Below are positions 17,323-26,892 of a stretch of 64,000 bases of DNA, in pieces. The position numbers and the translations under genes are program-made. The first letter of the stretch is position 1. Each line of letters starts with the position of its first letter. The notes under the pieces were generated by a model. That model had not been told where the DNA came from and made no database searches. It worked only from the letters and a program-made list of their open reading frames with translations. The stretch is from contig NZ_JACSCH020000019.1 of the NCBI RefSeq assembly GCF_014451325.2, forward strand, positions 54,013-118,012. Reading direction: 5' to 3'. This DNA comes from Streptomyces sp. CB02980 (GTDB lineage: Bacteria; Actinomycetota; Actinomycetes; Streptomycetales; Streptomycetaceae).

Positions 17323-20300
17323 CGCTGCCTCACCGCGTCCCGGCCCAACTGGTCGATCGGCGTCCCCGTGAACGGTGCCAGTTCGCCGAATTCCACGTCC
17401 GCGACGAAGTGGAAGATCTCGCCCACGGCGCTGTCCTTGCGGACGCCTCGCTCCTTGTTCTCCGTCAGCCGGGGCCCCGGGTCGGTGTCCGTCCAGGCTC
17501 CGCCGCTGAAGCCCGTGATCCCGAGCTGGGCCGCGCGCTCCGCACCGGCGTGGTCCATGAGCTGCTGCTCCCTTCCCCGGATGGCGAGGTAGGCCGTGTC
17601 CCGGTAGCGCTCCCAGTAGTTCACCGCGTATCCGACCGCGTACTTGTCGAGCTGCGCGGGAGTGAACTCCGGGTCGTCCGGCTCATCGCGCTCGTCCACG
17701 TGATGGTTCCGGTCACGCTGCTTCATCGCCGCCTCCGCCTGGGGGTACCAGGGACGGTTGAGATCGATGACCGCGCTGGTGCGGCCCGAGTAGACGCGCC
17801 CGGTCTTCGTGTTCGTCTTCGTGTACGTCACGTACACGCGTCCCAGCCTCGGCTCCCCCTGTTTGCGCTGCGGGGCCGGTTGCGGGATGGGGAAGGGCGA
17901 GTGCACCAGTTGCTGGGCCAGGGTCAGAGCGGGGAACGCCGCCCCTTGCGTCGGCACGCCGAGGGGATTGCCGTACCGCGCGATCGCCCCCGAGCGTTGC
18001 ATGTGCATGCGCACCGCGAGCGCCATCGCCAGGCCCGCGACCGCTTGTGCGGCCGCGAGCACCCCGCCGGAGGCCAGGTGGGCGGGCGCGGCGGCCGGTG
18101 AGGCTGCCGCGCCCGTCCCCCCGCTCAGCAGAGCCCCGCTCCCCCACCGTGCGGCCGCCCGTTCGAGCGCCGACGCCGCCTGTGCCAGCATCTCGGCCGT
18201 GAGTGCCTCGGCCGGTTCGTGTCCGTCCCGGTCGGTCAGGGTGACCGGGTTGCCCCGCGCGTACCGGTACAGGTTCGGTCCGTCGACGAGTCCGGAGGGA
18301 TCGGCTCCGGTCCATCTGCCGAGCCAGCAGGCGTAGTGGCGGGCTCCGTGCTGGGCGAGTCCCGTCTCCTCGTCCCGCTCCATGCCCGTGTAGCGGTGGC
18401 GCTTGGGCGTCTCCGTACGGCTTCGCACCGCCTGGTAGGTCGTGCTGCCGTAGGGCGCGTACTCCTCGTACGAGATGATCTGCGCCCGCTCGTCCAGTTC
18501 GAGGCTGGCGGAGCCGAGGTGGTTCCCCGCCTGGTACCGGATCAGCCGGGACGGTGCCGGGTCGGAGCCTTGGGTGTCCCGGGTGCGCAGCTCGGTGAGG
18601 ACGAAGCGTTCCTCGCCGGCGCCGGAGCCCGCCCCCGCGTCCGCCCCGGTGTGCACGGTCTCCCGTTCGAACACCGCGGTGTCCGTACCGATCGGTCCGC
18701 GGTGCCGCCGGAAGAGCTCGAAGTCCCCGAGGTAGATCCGTTCCTCGATCAGGCCCGGTGCCTTCTCCCACACCTTGCGCACCCGTCGGCCCTCGGCGTC
18801 GTACACGCAGAAGACGGTCCCGCCTCCGCCGAGGTCCGTCCGTCGCAGCCGGTCCGTGTGATCCCAGTGCAGGTTGGGGCCGGGGTCGCCGCCGCCCAGG
18901 TGCGGCATGCGGGTCATGTTGCCGTGCCGGTCGTGGGCGTACGGCTCGACGAGCGGCGGGTGGGCACCGCCGGGGTTCAGCGTCGTACTGCTGAGCCGGT
19001 TGCCGGTCTTCGCGGGGGATCCCGCCGTGCCGTCCTCCAGGAGGCTGGTCTCGGCGTACGTGTAGCCGCGTGTCCAGCCCGCGTGGGCGGGGTCGCTGCC
19101 GCGGTGCTGCACCCGCAGGATGTTGCCGACGAGGTCGTGGACGTGACGCTCGACGTATGTCCCCATCGTCTGTTGCGTGTTGGGGTGGTCGAGTCGGGTG
19201 TGGAAGGCGTTGGACGCGTCGGGCGCGGTGGGGGCTCTGCGGGCCCCGTCGGCCTGCTGGCCGAGGTGTTCGCGGCCGGTGGCCTGGATCAGACGGTAGA
19301 GCGCGTCGTGGACGTAGTCGTTGCTCGGCTCCACGCGCTGATTGCGGAAGAACACGGTCTGCTGGGCGTCGTCGTGGACGTGGGTGACGTTTCCGGACGG
19401 GTCGTAGGTGTAGTGCAGGTTCTGCAGCCCGCAGCTCCCCCCGGGTGGTGGGGGGTTGTCCGGGTTGTCGCAGTCCTCGGCGAACGACGGGCCCCGGCCC
19501 GTGACGAGGTGGACTAGCCGGAAGGTCAGCGGGTCGTGGCGGTAGCGGGTGGTGGCGCCGTTCTTGTGGGCGACACGGGTGCGCCTGCCGTGGGCGTCGT
19601 AGTCGATGTCGGCGATGCCGACCGGGGAGGGCGGCTCGCTGCCCGGGTCCAGCAGTCCGGGGGGTTCCGTGGGGTGTTCCAGCCAGACGTCGACGCGGTC
19701 GAGCAGGCCGGCCTCGTTGAAGACCGGCTGGACGACATGGAGCCGGTCGGGGGTGCGGTCGCTGTGCGGCAGAGTCGCCTGGACGGTCCGGTTCAGCGCG
19801 TCGTAGCGGACGCTGTTCTCGAAGGACTCCTCCGCCATCCGCGGGACCGCCGACCAGTCGGGTACGGCCTGGTGGTCGGCGGTCAGCGTACGGGTGTGGT
19901 GGAGCGCGTTGCCCTTGAAGTCGTACGCCTCCAGCGGTGTGCCGGTCGCGTCGAGCCGCGCGTTGACGGCGGCACCGGCGCCGTCGAAGTGCCGCAGGAC
20001 GCGGGTGCGCAGGTTGAGCCGCTGTGCGCGCTCCTCGTCGGCGGGTGGCGCGTCCGGGGCGGGCTCGCCGTACTCGATCCGTTCGATCCACACCTCGCGG
20101 TCCACGGTGCGCGGGTCGGAGGCGGCGTCCCCGTCGGTGACGGTGCCGCGCACCGTTCTGGCGACGCGACGGCGCAGGGCGTCGTGGGTGCCGGCGAAGG
20201 TGTGACCCCTGCTGTCCCATTCACGGATCGGGTTGCCGAGGGCGTCCGGCAGGGTCCAGCGGGCCCCGGCCTCCATGCTGTGCTGGTGGATCCGGTTGCC

Positions 20301-23300
20301 GAGCATGTCGTGGGCGTACCGGACGACGACACGCCCCAGCGGATCACCGGCCTGGGTCACGGCGTCGCGCACCCGGCGCTGGTTGCCCTCGATGTCGAGC
20401 TCCGTGCGGGTGACGACGGTGTCCTCGGTGCCGTCGAGGTCGTGGCCGGGGCAGACGACGCGGTTGCGTTCGACCGTCAGGAAGGGCCTGCCCAGCGCGT
20501 CGAGGTGGGTGGTGGTGGGGGTGTCCGCGTGCGCGGCGGCGCGGAGGGCCGCGGTCTGCTCGTGCGGTCCGAGCGCGCCGCCGATCCGCTGGGCGTGCCA
20601 GGTCTCCCAGCCGGGGGATCCGACGGAGGGAGGCGTCAGGGAGAGGGGCGTGGCGGAGGGGGACCCACCGACCGGGGAGGGTCCCGCGGGGCGCAAAGCC
20701 GCGAAGTGGCGCGCGAGCAGGCCGCGGACGTCGGGGTCGGTGCGCGGGTCGCCCGTCTGGGCACCCCGGGGCGCGCAGGTGTCGTTGGCGTCGTAGGCGG
20801 TGCTTTCCCAGGGGCCGAAGACGACCTTCTCGTACGTGTGGTGGGGGTGCAGCGTGGCGACGACACGTCCGACAGGATCGTGGAAGAGCACGGGGCTGAC
20901 GCCGACCGTCACGCCGAACTCGAATTCGGGTGAAGCGCTGAAGAACGGCTCGTACTGGCGGACCGGCTTGCCCTTGTTGTTGTGGACGACCCAGCCGCTG
21001 CAGACCCAGCGGGGGGTGATGATCGGGCCGCCCTCGGTCAGGGGTCCGGGTTCGGCCCGCGTCTTGCGCTGGATCTCGCGGCCGAAGCCGTCCGAGTATC
21101 CGTACCCGGTCCGGATCCTGAGGCCGTGCGGCGGGAGGGGGTCGTGGTGGTGGGTCTCGCGGGTCAGGGTCACCACCACGGCGGGGCGGCGCAGTCGGCG
21201 GAACCGGTCGAGGTCGTACACGACGCGGCTGGTGGCGCCGGCGAGCAGGTCCGCCGCTGCCGCATCGGGATCGGCGGCCGTCAGGAGGGCGTCGACGCGC
21301 GCCGGGGCGGGGTCGGTGGGGAATCCGTCCAGGGTGTCGCCTTCGGCGGGGGCGGGCGCGGCCTTCCCCATGACGGCGGTACCGGTGACCATGCCCAGGG
21401 CGTCGAAGGCCACCTCGGTCCGGTTGCGGTTGGCGTCGGCGACGAGGCGTGGCTGGAGGACCCGGTAGTCGTGGGCCTCCACCGTGGTGCGGTTGCCGAG
21501 CGGGTCGCGTACCTCGACGGTCAGCAGGTCGTCGCCGTCGAGGTCGACCACGGTGTCCTGGCCGAAGGGGTCGCGATGGCGCCGGACGACGAAGTGGTGC
21601 TGCCGGGCCTGCGCCAGCTCGGTGGCCGGCGGGTCCTCCGAGCCGGCGGAGAAGTACGACCGGCCGGACGGCAGCCACCAGTGGTCGTCGGGGTCGGTGG
21701 CGGGGAAGCGTCCGTCCGCCTTGAGGGTCCGGCCTGACAGGTAGCCGCCCCGGTCGCCCGCCGTCCCGGCGAGGACCTCCACCGGGTCCGGCAGCAGGTT
21801 CTCCATGGAGCCGTCGGGGCGGGGCCGACGGAAGACCTCGGCGAGGAGGCCGGGGGTGAGGGCGAGCGTGTACGTCTCGCCGGTGGTGGCGCGGGGCTCC
21901 AGCTGTCCCAGCGGGAGGATCCGCGAGAGGTCGTCGCTCCGGTAGTGGGCGCGGACGTGCTCGATCGGTCGGCGGCAGGGCTCGGGGGCGGGCGGCTCCT
22001 CGTACGCCACCTCCCGCGCGTACCGGTGGCGCAGCCGCCCGGGGATGTCGGGGTCGCGCTCCACGAGATCCTCGGAGAGGAAACGGCCGCGCGGCCCTGT
22101 GGGGGCGTATCCGGTCAGTTCGAAGGTGCGTGTCTCGCACGTCACGGGGTGGCGCCACGCATCTGCCGTGTCGATCGCCTGGGTGACGCGGCGCTCCGTG
22201 TACGTGAGAAGGGACGTGGTCTGCCGCTCCCGGTCCGCCGGGTGGAGGGCGTCCAGGGCGGGGTTCGGGACGCGGTGCTCGCCGCCGGCCGGATCCACCG
22301 TCACCAGGTGGGTGGAGCGGCCGTAGCCGATGGCGGCTTCCTTGAGGACGGTGCCGTACGGATCGACTTCGAGGGTGATCGTGTGCTGGGTGCGCGGGTC
22401 CGCGACATCCCGCTCGTAGTGGTGGGTGAGCGTCTCGCGCGGCCGGACGTCGAACACGGCGTACTCGTGTGCACCGCGCCCCTGGAGGCGCCGCACGGTG
22501 AAGTTCTGCTCGGTGACCGTGTACGGGGTGCGGGCCCGCGCCCGCTCGGCCGGTGTCGACTCCGGTCCGGCGTCGTCGGAGTAGACCTCACGCCGCAGCA
22601 GCGATCCCTTCAGCGCGTGGCACGCCTGCCGTTCCTCCTCGTCGGCCAGGCCGGGGGGCAGCGGAGTGTCGTCCAGCAGGAGTTCCCGGGCTGCGGCCGG
22701 CGTCAGCCCCGGCTCGCGGTGGTACTCCTGCTCGTGGTGCCGGGAGACGCGTTCCCGGCCCAGTCGGTCGCCGGTGTGGAACCACGACCTGGTGTGCGCC
22801 GGCGGCACGTACGACGCCGGGGCGGCGTTGCTCGCGTCGCCGCCCGTGCCCGGGCCGCCGACTGCTTCCAGCTCCTCGGTGTCCCACTGCTCGACCATGC
22901 CGAATCCGCAGAACTCGCGCTCCACGCCGTCGTACCGGCCGTGGTGGTAGCGGTAGCGCGTGGTGAAGCGGTTGCGGCTCACGTGGTCGTACGTCTCCAC
23001 GCGTTCGACCACGTGGACGGGGAAGGCCAGCTGGGCGATCCACGGCCGGCCTTCGTGCTTGTCCTGGAGGTAGAACTTCGTCGACGGCGCGTAGCTCAGC
23101 CGGGTCTCCGCGCCGAGGTTGTTCGTCACGCCCACCAGCAGATGGGGCTTGGTGCCTCCCATGAGGTTGACGAACCGCATGGGCCGGCCGGCGTCCGAGG
23201 CGAGCGGTGAGGACCGGACGAGGCAGGTCGTCCCGTCGCCCAGGAGGTCGGCTGTGGCGACGCTCGTGGCGCTGTCGATCCGCGGGAAGGCGTGCAGGAC

Positions 23301-25616
23301 GCGGGGCGGACTCCAGGCGTTTCCCGACTGGTTGAAGTAGAGCCGCACGCCGTCGCGGTGGAGGTAGAGGAGGTCGGTGGTGCCGGAGCCGTCGATGTCG
23401 GCCAGCCGGACGCGCTGCTGGTCGAACGCGTCCGGGTGGTCGAACCACGGCGCGTTCTCCATCGTCACCTTCGCGCCGAAGCGCCCGTGGCCGAGGTTGG
23501 GCCAGTAGCAGACCTCGCCGTTGCGGACGCGGACGAGGTCGGGGAGCCCGTCGCCGGAGAGGTCGGCGAGATGGAGGGCGTGCGTGCCGTCGGAGAAGAC
23601 GGCTCGGGGGCCCCGCTCCTCGTCGGCGGCGACGGCGATCTGCCGTGCGGCCTCGAACCCCTCCTCCGCGAGCGAGCGGTACCAGACGAGGGAGGAGTCC
23701 TCGGTGACCAGGACGTCGGCGTGGCCGTCTCCGTCCAGGTCGGCGATCCGGGCGTTCGGGGCGTCCAGCGGCACGCTCGGGAGCGAGGCGAACGGCCTGA
23801 AGGGCTGCCAGCCCTCGGCCTCGTCGTGCTCGTACAGACCGGGGGCGGCGCCGTTCGTGACGACGACGTCCACGAGTCCGTCCCCGGCGAGGTCCACGAA
23901 CTCGGCGCCGCTGCCGGGCGGGAGTGCGGGCATCGTGCCGACGTGTTCGACCGGCGCGAACCGGACGCGGGCGGCTGTGCCGTCCCCGGAGGCGATGCGG
24001 GAGCCCGTGCCGAATCCCGGGGCGGTCTCCGGCAGCGGGCTGATGTTGCGCTTGTAGAACCAGGCGCCCGACTGCTCGACGAGTGCGCCGGGGATGCCCT
24101 CGCCGTGCAGGTCGGTCCAGCGGTAGGTGGCCCCGTCCATGCCGACGGGGAGGTTCTCCATGGACCGGGGGTCGACGGTCTCGACCGTGTCCCGCACCGT
24201 CGGCTCGGAGTACGTGAACTCCACCGGCGGCATGCTCCGGCGGACGTACCCGGTGCCGTCGCGGCGGTGGCCGTGCTGCGTCACGGCGCGCAGGAACGCG
24301 TACACGGGCCCGTCGGCCGCCGCCGGATCGGCCTCGCCGCCGTGGGCGAGTTCGGTCGACCGTACGAGGCAGTCGACGCCGACTCCGGTCGCCTCCGTAC
24401 CGGGGAAGTGATGGAACATCAGCACCCGGCGGCAGAGCCGGCCGGTCCGCACCTCGAAGCCGGACCGGTACGACGAGAAGGCGTCGGGGCGGAACGGCCA
24501 CGGGTGGCGCGGGGCACCGGTGGCGTCGACGGCCTCGTCGTCCCGGGACCCGGGTGCGTCCGTGTCGTGATCGCCGTAGTCGAGTACGGCCTCGAACATC
24601 CAGCCACCCGCGAGGACCCGGGCGTCCAGGAAGTGGGGACGCCCACCGGTCTCGTCCAGGGCGGGCCTTCGGTTGCCGTAGAGGACGCGCTTCAGATAGC
24701 GGTTGGCGGTCCTGCGGAGATCGTCGCGGGCTCCCCTGTTGCGCTCCTGAGGCGTGCCGAGGTCGACGCCGGTGCCGTCCTCCGCCTTGTAGCGGTAGAG
24801 GACGACGTCCCCCTTGTCGTCACGGGTCTCGGAGATCAGCCAGCTGAAGACGCGGCCCGGGTCGCCCGGGTCGGCGATGCGGTGCTCCGGGTCGAGCCCG
24901 TACACGGTGAGGACGTTGTCCTTCGACACCGAGCGCCAGTGCACGTCACCGACCGGGGTTCCGCGGGAGGCGGCGGGAGCTCCCCCGGGCCCGGCAGGCA
25001 CTCCCCCGGGCGCACCGGGGGACTCCCCCGGTGCGGCAGGAGGTCCCCCCGGTGCGGCGACGGCCGTCCAGCGCTCGATCCGGGCGCAGGCCCCCTCGAC
25101 GCGCGGCCGGTAGCGGCGGACCCGGTGGCCGTCGATCTCGTCCTCGTGGACGACGAGTCCACCGGCGGGATCGCGCACCCAGGCGCCCTCGGGGTCCCGT
25201 GTGTGGCCGGGGTGGGTCGCGACCCAGTCGCCGGTGTGGTCCTGCCGGTGGACGGGGACGAGGTCCTCCTCGCCGGACAGCACGAACACGTCGGAGTCGA
25301 CGGCGTCCAGGTAGCGCGGCAGTCCCTTGTCCGTCTTGCGCGTGACCGACGGAACCGACAGGCTCCAGCCGAAGCCGAAGGGGCCGTTGCCCGCTCCGGA
25401 GTCGTAGGTCAGGGCGAGGCTCGGGCCGAATCCCGAGCGGCCCGGGCTCGTGGCGACGGGCACGGAGACCGATCCTGTGCCGGTCGCGGGGTGGGCGGTG
25501 AACGTCTCCCCGATGCCGCGGATCGCTCCGCCGCCCTTCGGGAGTGTCACCTGCGGTGCGGCGACGACGAACTGCCGCGCTCCGGAACCGGATCCTTCTC
25601 GTTCGCCAGTCACCAC
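17319..25616 (-). CDS. Fused TcB-TcC toxin (SpvB, FG-GAP propeller, RHS shell) with C-terminal nuclease-like effector
   Basis: About 2765 aa from GTG 25616, 9 nt after GGAGG; the open frame reaches 25748 without a site. Order: SpvB domain (about 20-330; GSVSVPVATSPGRSGFGPSL, YDSGAGNGPFGFGWSL); a Pro/Gly/Ala-rich insertion near residues 180-220; FG-GAP/VCBS propeller repeats (about 560-770; ADLDGDGHADVLV, LADLSGDGLPDLV); TcB middle domains (about 800-1000); YD/RHS repeats (about 1900-2430); RHS core (HGARHYACWLGRW, ADPSGLVDGPNLYRYARG, about 2420-2450), where TcC effectors are autocleaved. After it come a hydrophobic helix (LASGGVLAAAQAVAGLAMAL) and the variable effector. The effector has RVYVTYTK...GRVYSGRTS (about 2592-2613), RDRNHH, and GREQQLMDHAG (about 2679), resembling a GIY-YIG nuclease. 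No signal peptide. The RHS cocoon should store the effector until TcA injects it. Confidence 0.9.
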   Translation of the reverse strand: MVTGEREGSGSGARQFVVAAPQVTLPKGGGAIRGIGETFTAHPATGTGSVSVPVATSPGRSGFGPSLALTYDSGAGNGPFGFGWSLSVPSVTRKTDKGLPRYLDAVDSDVFVLSGEEDLVPVHRQDHTGDWVATHPGHTRDPEGAWVRDPAGGLVVHEDEIDGHRVRRYRPRVEGACARIERWTAVAAPGGPPAAPGESPGAPGGVPAGPGGAPAASRGTPVGDVHWRSVSKDNVLTVYGLDPEHRIADPGDPGRVFSWLISETRDDKGDVVLYRYKAEDGTGVDLGTPQERNRGARDDLRRTANRYLKRVLYGNRRPALDETGGRPHFLDARVLAGGWMFEAVLDYGDHDTDAPGSRDDEAVDATGAPRHPWPFRPDAFSSYRSGFEVRTGRLCRRVLMFHHFPGTEATGVGVDCLVRSTELAHGGEADPAAADGPVYAFLRAVTQHGHRRDGTGYVRRSMPPVEFTYSEPTVRDTVETVDPRSMENLPVGMDGATYRWTDLHGEGIPGALVEQSGAWFYKRNISPLPETAPGFGTGSRIASGDGTAARVRFAPVEHVGTMPALPPGSGAEFVDLAGDGLVDVVVTNGAAPGLYEHDEAEGWQPFRPFASLPSVPLDAPNARIADLDGDGHADVLVTEDSSLVWYRSLAEEGFEAARQIAVAADEERGPRAVFSDGTHALHLADLSGDGLPDLVRVRNGEVCYWPNLGHGRFGAKVTMENAPWFDHPDAFDQQRVRLADIDGSGTTDLLYLHRDGVRLYFNQSGNAWSPPRVLHAFPRIDSATSVATADLLGDGTTCLVRSSPLASDAGRPMRFVNLMGGTKPHLLVGVTNNLGAETRLSYAPSTKFYLQDKHEGRPWIAQLAFPVHVVERVETYDHVSRNRFTTRYRYHHGRYDGVEREFCGFGMVEQWDTEELEAVGGPGTGGDASNAAPASYVPPAHTRSWFHTGDRLGRERVSRHHEQEYHREPGLTPAAARELLLDDTPLPPGLADEEERQACHALKGSLLRREVYSDDAGPESTPAERARARTPYTVTEQNFTVRRLQGRGAHEYAVFDVRPRETLTHHYERDVADPRTQHTITLEVDPYGTVLKEAAIGYGRSTHLVTVDPAGGEHRVPNPALDALHPADRERQTTSLLTYTERRVTQAIDTADAWRHPVTCETRTFELTGYAPTGPRGRFLSEDLVERDPDIPGRLRHRYAREVAYEEPPAPEPCRRPIEHVRAHYRSDDLSRILPLGQLEPRATTGETYTLALTPGLLAEVFRRPRPDGSMENLLPDPVEVLAGTAGDRGGYLSGRTLKADGRFPATDPDDHWWLPSGRSYFSAGSEDPPATELAQARQHHFVVRRHRDPFGQDTVVDLDGDDLLTVEVRDPLGNRTTVEAHDYRVLQPRLVADANRNRTEVAFDALGMVTGTAVMGKAAPAPAEGDTLDGFPTDPAPARVDALLTAADPDAAAADLLAGATSRVVYDLDRFRRLRRPAVVVTLTRETHHHDPLPPHGLRIRTGYGYSDGFGREIQRKTRAEPGPLTEGGPIITPRWVCSGWVVHNNKGKPVRQYEPFFSASPEFEFGVTVGVSPVLFHDPVGRVVATLHPHHTYEKVVFGPWESTAYDANDTCAPRGAQTGDPRTDPDVRGLLARHFAALRPAGPSPVGGSPSATPLSLTPPSVGSPGWETWHAQRIGGALGPHEQTAALRAAAHADTPTTTHLDALGRPFLTVERNRVVCPGHDLDGTEDTVVTRTELDIEGNQRRVRDAVTQAGDPLGRVVVRYAHDMLGNRIHQHSMEAGARWTLPDALGNPIREWDSRGHTFAGTHDALRRRVARTVRGTVTDGDAASDPRTVDREVWIERIEYGEPAPDAPPADEERAQRLNLRTRVLRHFDGAGAAVNARLDATGTPLEAYDFKGNALHHTRTLTADHQAVPDWSAVPRMAEESFENSVRYDALNRTVQATLPHSDRTPDRLHVVQPVFNEAGLLDRVDVWLEHPTEPPGLLDPGSEPPSPVGIADIDYDAHGRRTRVAHKNGATTRYRHDPLTFRLVHLVTGRGPSFAEDCDNPDNPPPPGGSCGLQNLHYTYDPSGNVTHVHDDAQQTVFFRNQRVEPSNDYVHDALYRLIQATGREHLGQQADGARRAPTAPDASNAFHTRLDHPNTQQTMGTYVERHVHDLVGNILRVQHRGSDPAHAGWTRGYTYAETSLLEDGTAGSPAKTGNRLSSTTLNPGGAHPPLVEPYAHDRHGNMTRMPHLGGGDPGPNLHWDHTDRLRRTDLGGGGTVFCVYDAEGRRVRKVWEKAPGLIEERIYLGDFELFRRHRGPIGTDTAVFERETVHTGADAGAGSGAGEERFVLTELRTRDTQGSDPAPSRLIRYQAGNHLGSASLELDERAQIISYEEYAPYGSTTYQAVRSRTETPKRHRYTGMERDEETGLAQHGARHYACWLGRWTGADPSGLVDGPNLYRYARGNPVTLTDRDGHEPAEALTAEMLAQAASALERAAARWGSGALLSGGTGAAASPAAAPAHLASGGVLAAAQAVAGLAMALAVRMHMQRSGAIARYGNPLGVPTQGAAFPALTLAQQLVHSPFPIPQPAPQRKQGEPRLGRVYVTYTKTNTKTGRVYSGRTSAVIDLNRPWYPQAEAAMKQRDRNHHVDERDEPDDPEFTPAQLDKYAVGYAVNYWERYRDTAYLAIRGREQQLMDHAGAERAAQLGITGFSGGAWTDTDPGPRLTENKERGVRKDSAVGEIFHFVADVEFGELAPFTGTPIDQLGRDAVRQR

Positions 25617-25728
25617 GCCCGGTCGCCTCCGACTCGAAGCCGCCTGTTCACGGCCCTCTTGGTAACACGACCGGAATGGCCCGGTCCGTTGATCGTCCGC
25701 CGCATCGCCCGAACGGCGCCGTGCCCCG

Positions 25729-26892
25729 TCACAGGACGCACAGTTCACTCGTCGAGGTCAGCAGATGCGGTGCGCCCGTGGGCGTGGCGGGTCCGGAGCG
25801 GACCGTGCCGCCGGCCACCAGGACCCTTCCGTCGGACAGGACGACAGCCGCGAAGTCGGTGCGGCCGACCGTCATTCCGGGCACCGCCGTCCAGTGCCGC
25901 GTCTCCGGGTCGTACCGCGCGGAGCTGCGGTATCCCGCGTCGCCCAGGAGGTGGTTGCCTCCGCCCATCACCAGGACCTCCCCCGTCCGCAGCCGTACGG
26001 CTCGGTGCTGGGTCCGGCCGCACGGCATGTCGCTCTCCCGGGTCCACCGACCGCCCGTCGCCGGGTACCAGCGCTCCGCCGTCGCCCGGCTGTACGGATC
26101 GAGCCGGCCGTCGGCCCCGCCGTCGTCCTCGCCTCCTCCCGTGGCCAGGACGGACCCGTCGGCGAGTACGGTCAGCTCGTGACCGCTGCGCGGAGCGGAC
26201 AGGCTGCCGGTGGGCGTCCACGCGTCCGTCGCCGGGTCGTAGCACTCGCCGTACGCCAGCGCCGATCCGCCGCGCCAGTCGCGACGGGTGGCCACCCAGC
26301 CTCCGGCGACCAGGACGCGGCCGTCCGGCAGCGCCGCCGCGGGGTGGTAGGACCGGGCGTCGGTCATGCCCCCGGCCTTCGTCCACCCCGGGGCCAGCGG
26401 GTCGAACAGCTCCGCCGAGTACAACGTCCGCTCCGAGCCGGCCGAGCGCCGGACCGTGCCGCCGGCCACCAGCACCCGGCCGTCCGGCAGCAGGGTCGCC
26501 GAGTGTCCGCAGCGCGCCTCGTGGAGTTCACCGGCCGGGCTCCAGTCGCCGGAGGCCGGATCGTAGATCTCGGCGGTGGCCAGCGGCCGGACCGGAAAGG
26601 CGTCGGGACCGGTGAAGCCGCCGGTCACCAGGACCCGGCCGTCGGCCAGCAGGGTGGTGGAGTGCATCCGCCGTGCGGTGGCCAGCGGCCGTCCCTGCGA
26701 CCAGGCGCCGTCGCGAGGGTCGAAGAGCGCGGTTCCGTCCTGGGCGGTGAGCGCCGCGTCCGCCCCACCGGCGATCAGGACGCGCCCGTCGGCCAGCCGT
26801 ACGGCGCCGCTCGCCGCCCCGGAGAGGATGCGTTCCCAGGGGAGTGGCCCGGCGGCCGACCAGCGGCCCGGGTTGCGTCGGTCGTCCGTCAC
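25729..26892 (-). CDS. Kelch-repeat seven-bladed beta-propeller protein 3
   Basis: The 387-aa product starts at GTG 26892, overlapping the preceding kelch stop by 4 nt (GTGA). Six full kelch repeats and a split seventh are visible. Each has the form ATLLPDGRVLVAGG, 10-20 variable residues, Y/FDP, three residues, W, then G.L..AR..H. The N-terminal GRWSAAGPLPWERIL strand would close the last blade (velcro closure), giving a seven-bladed propeller. There is no signal peptide or transmembrane segment. It is the last of three paralogues between the TcA and TcB-TcC genes and is 112 bp before the latter. A binding or adaptor role in the toxin complex is inference. Confidence 0.85.
   Translation of the reverse strand: MTDDRRNPGRWSAAGPLPWERILSGAASGAVRLADGRVLIAGGADAALTAQDGTALFDPRDGAWSQGRPLATARRMHSTTLLADGRVLVTGGFTGPDAFPVRPLATAEIYDPASGDWSPAGELHEARCGHSATLLPDGRVLVAGGTVRRSAGSERTLYSAELFDPLAPGWTKAGGMTDARSYHPAAALPDGRVLVAGGWVATRRDWRGGSALAYGECYDPATDAWTPTGSLSAPRSGHELTVLADGSVLATGGGEDDGGADGRLDPYSRATAERWYPATGGRWTRESDMPCGRTQHRAVRLRTGEVLVMGGGNHLLGDAGYRSSARYDPETRHWTAVPGMTVGRTDFAAVVLSDGRVLVAGGTVRSGPATPTGAPHLLTSTSELCVL

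Noticed and set aside
23292..26615. 1107-codon + strand frame opposite the TcB-TcC and kelch genes
   Set aside because: Same reason: composition is typical of a GC-rich shadow frame and the opposite strand carries recognisable domains.
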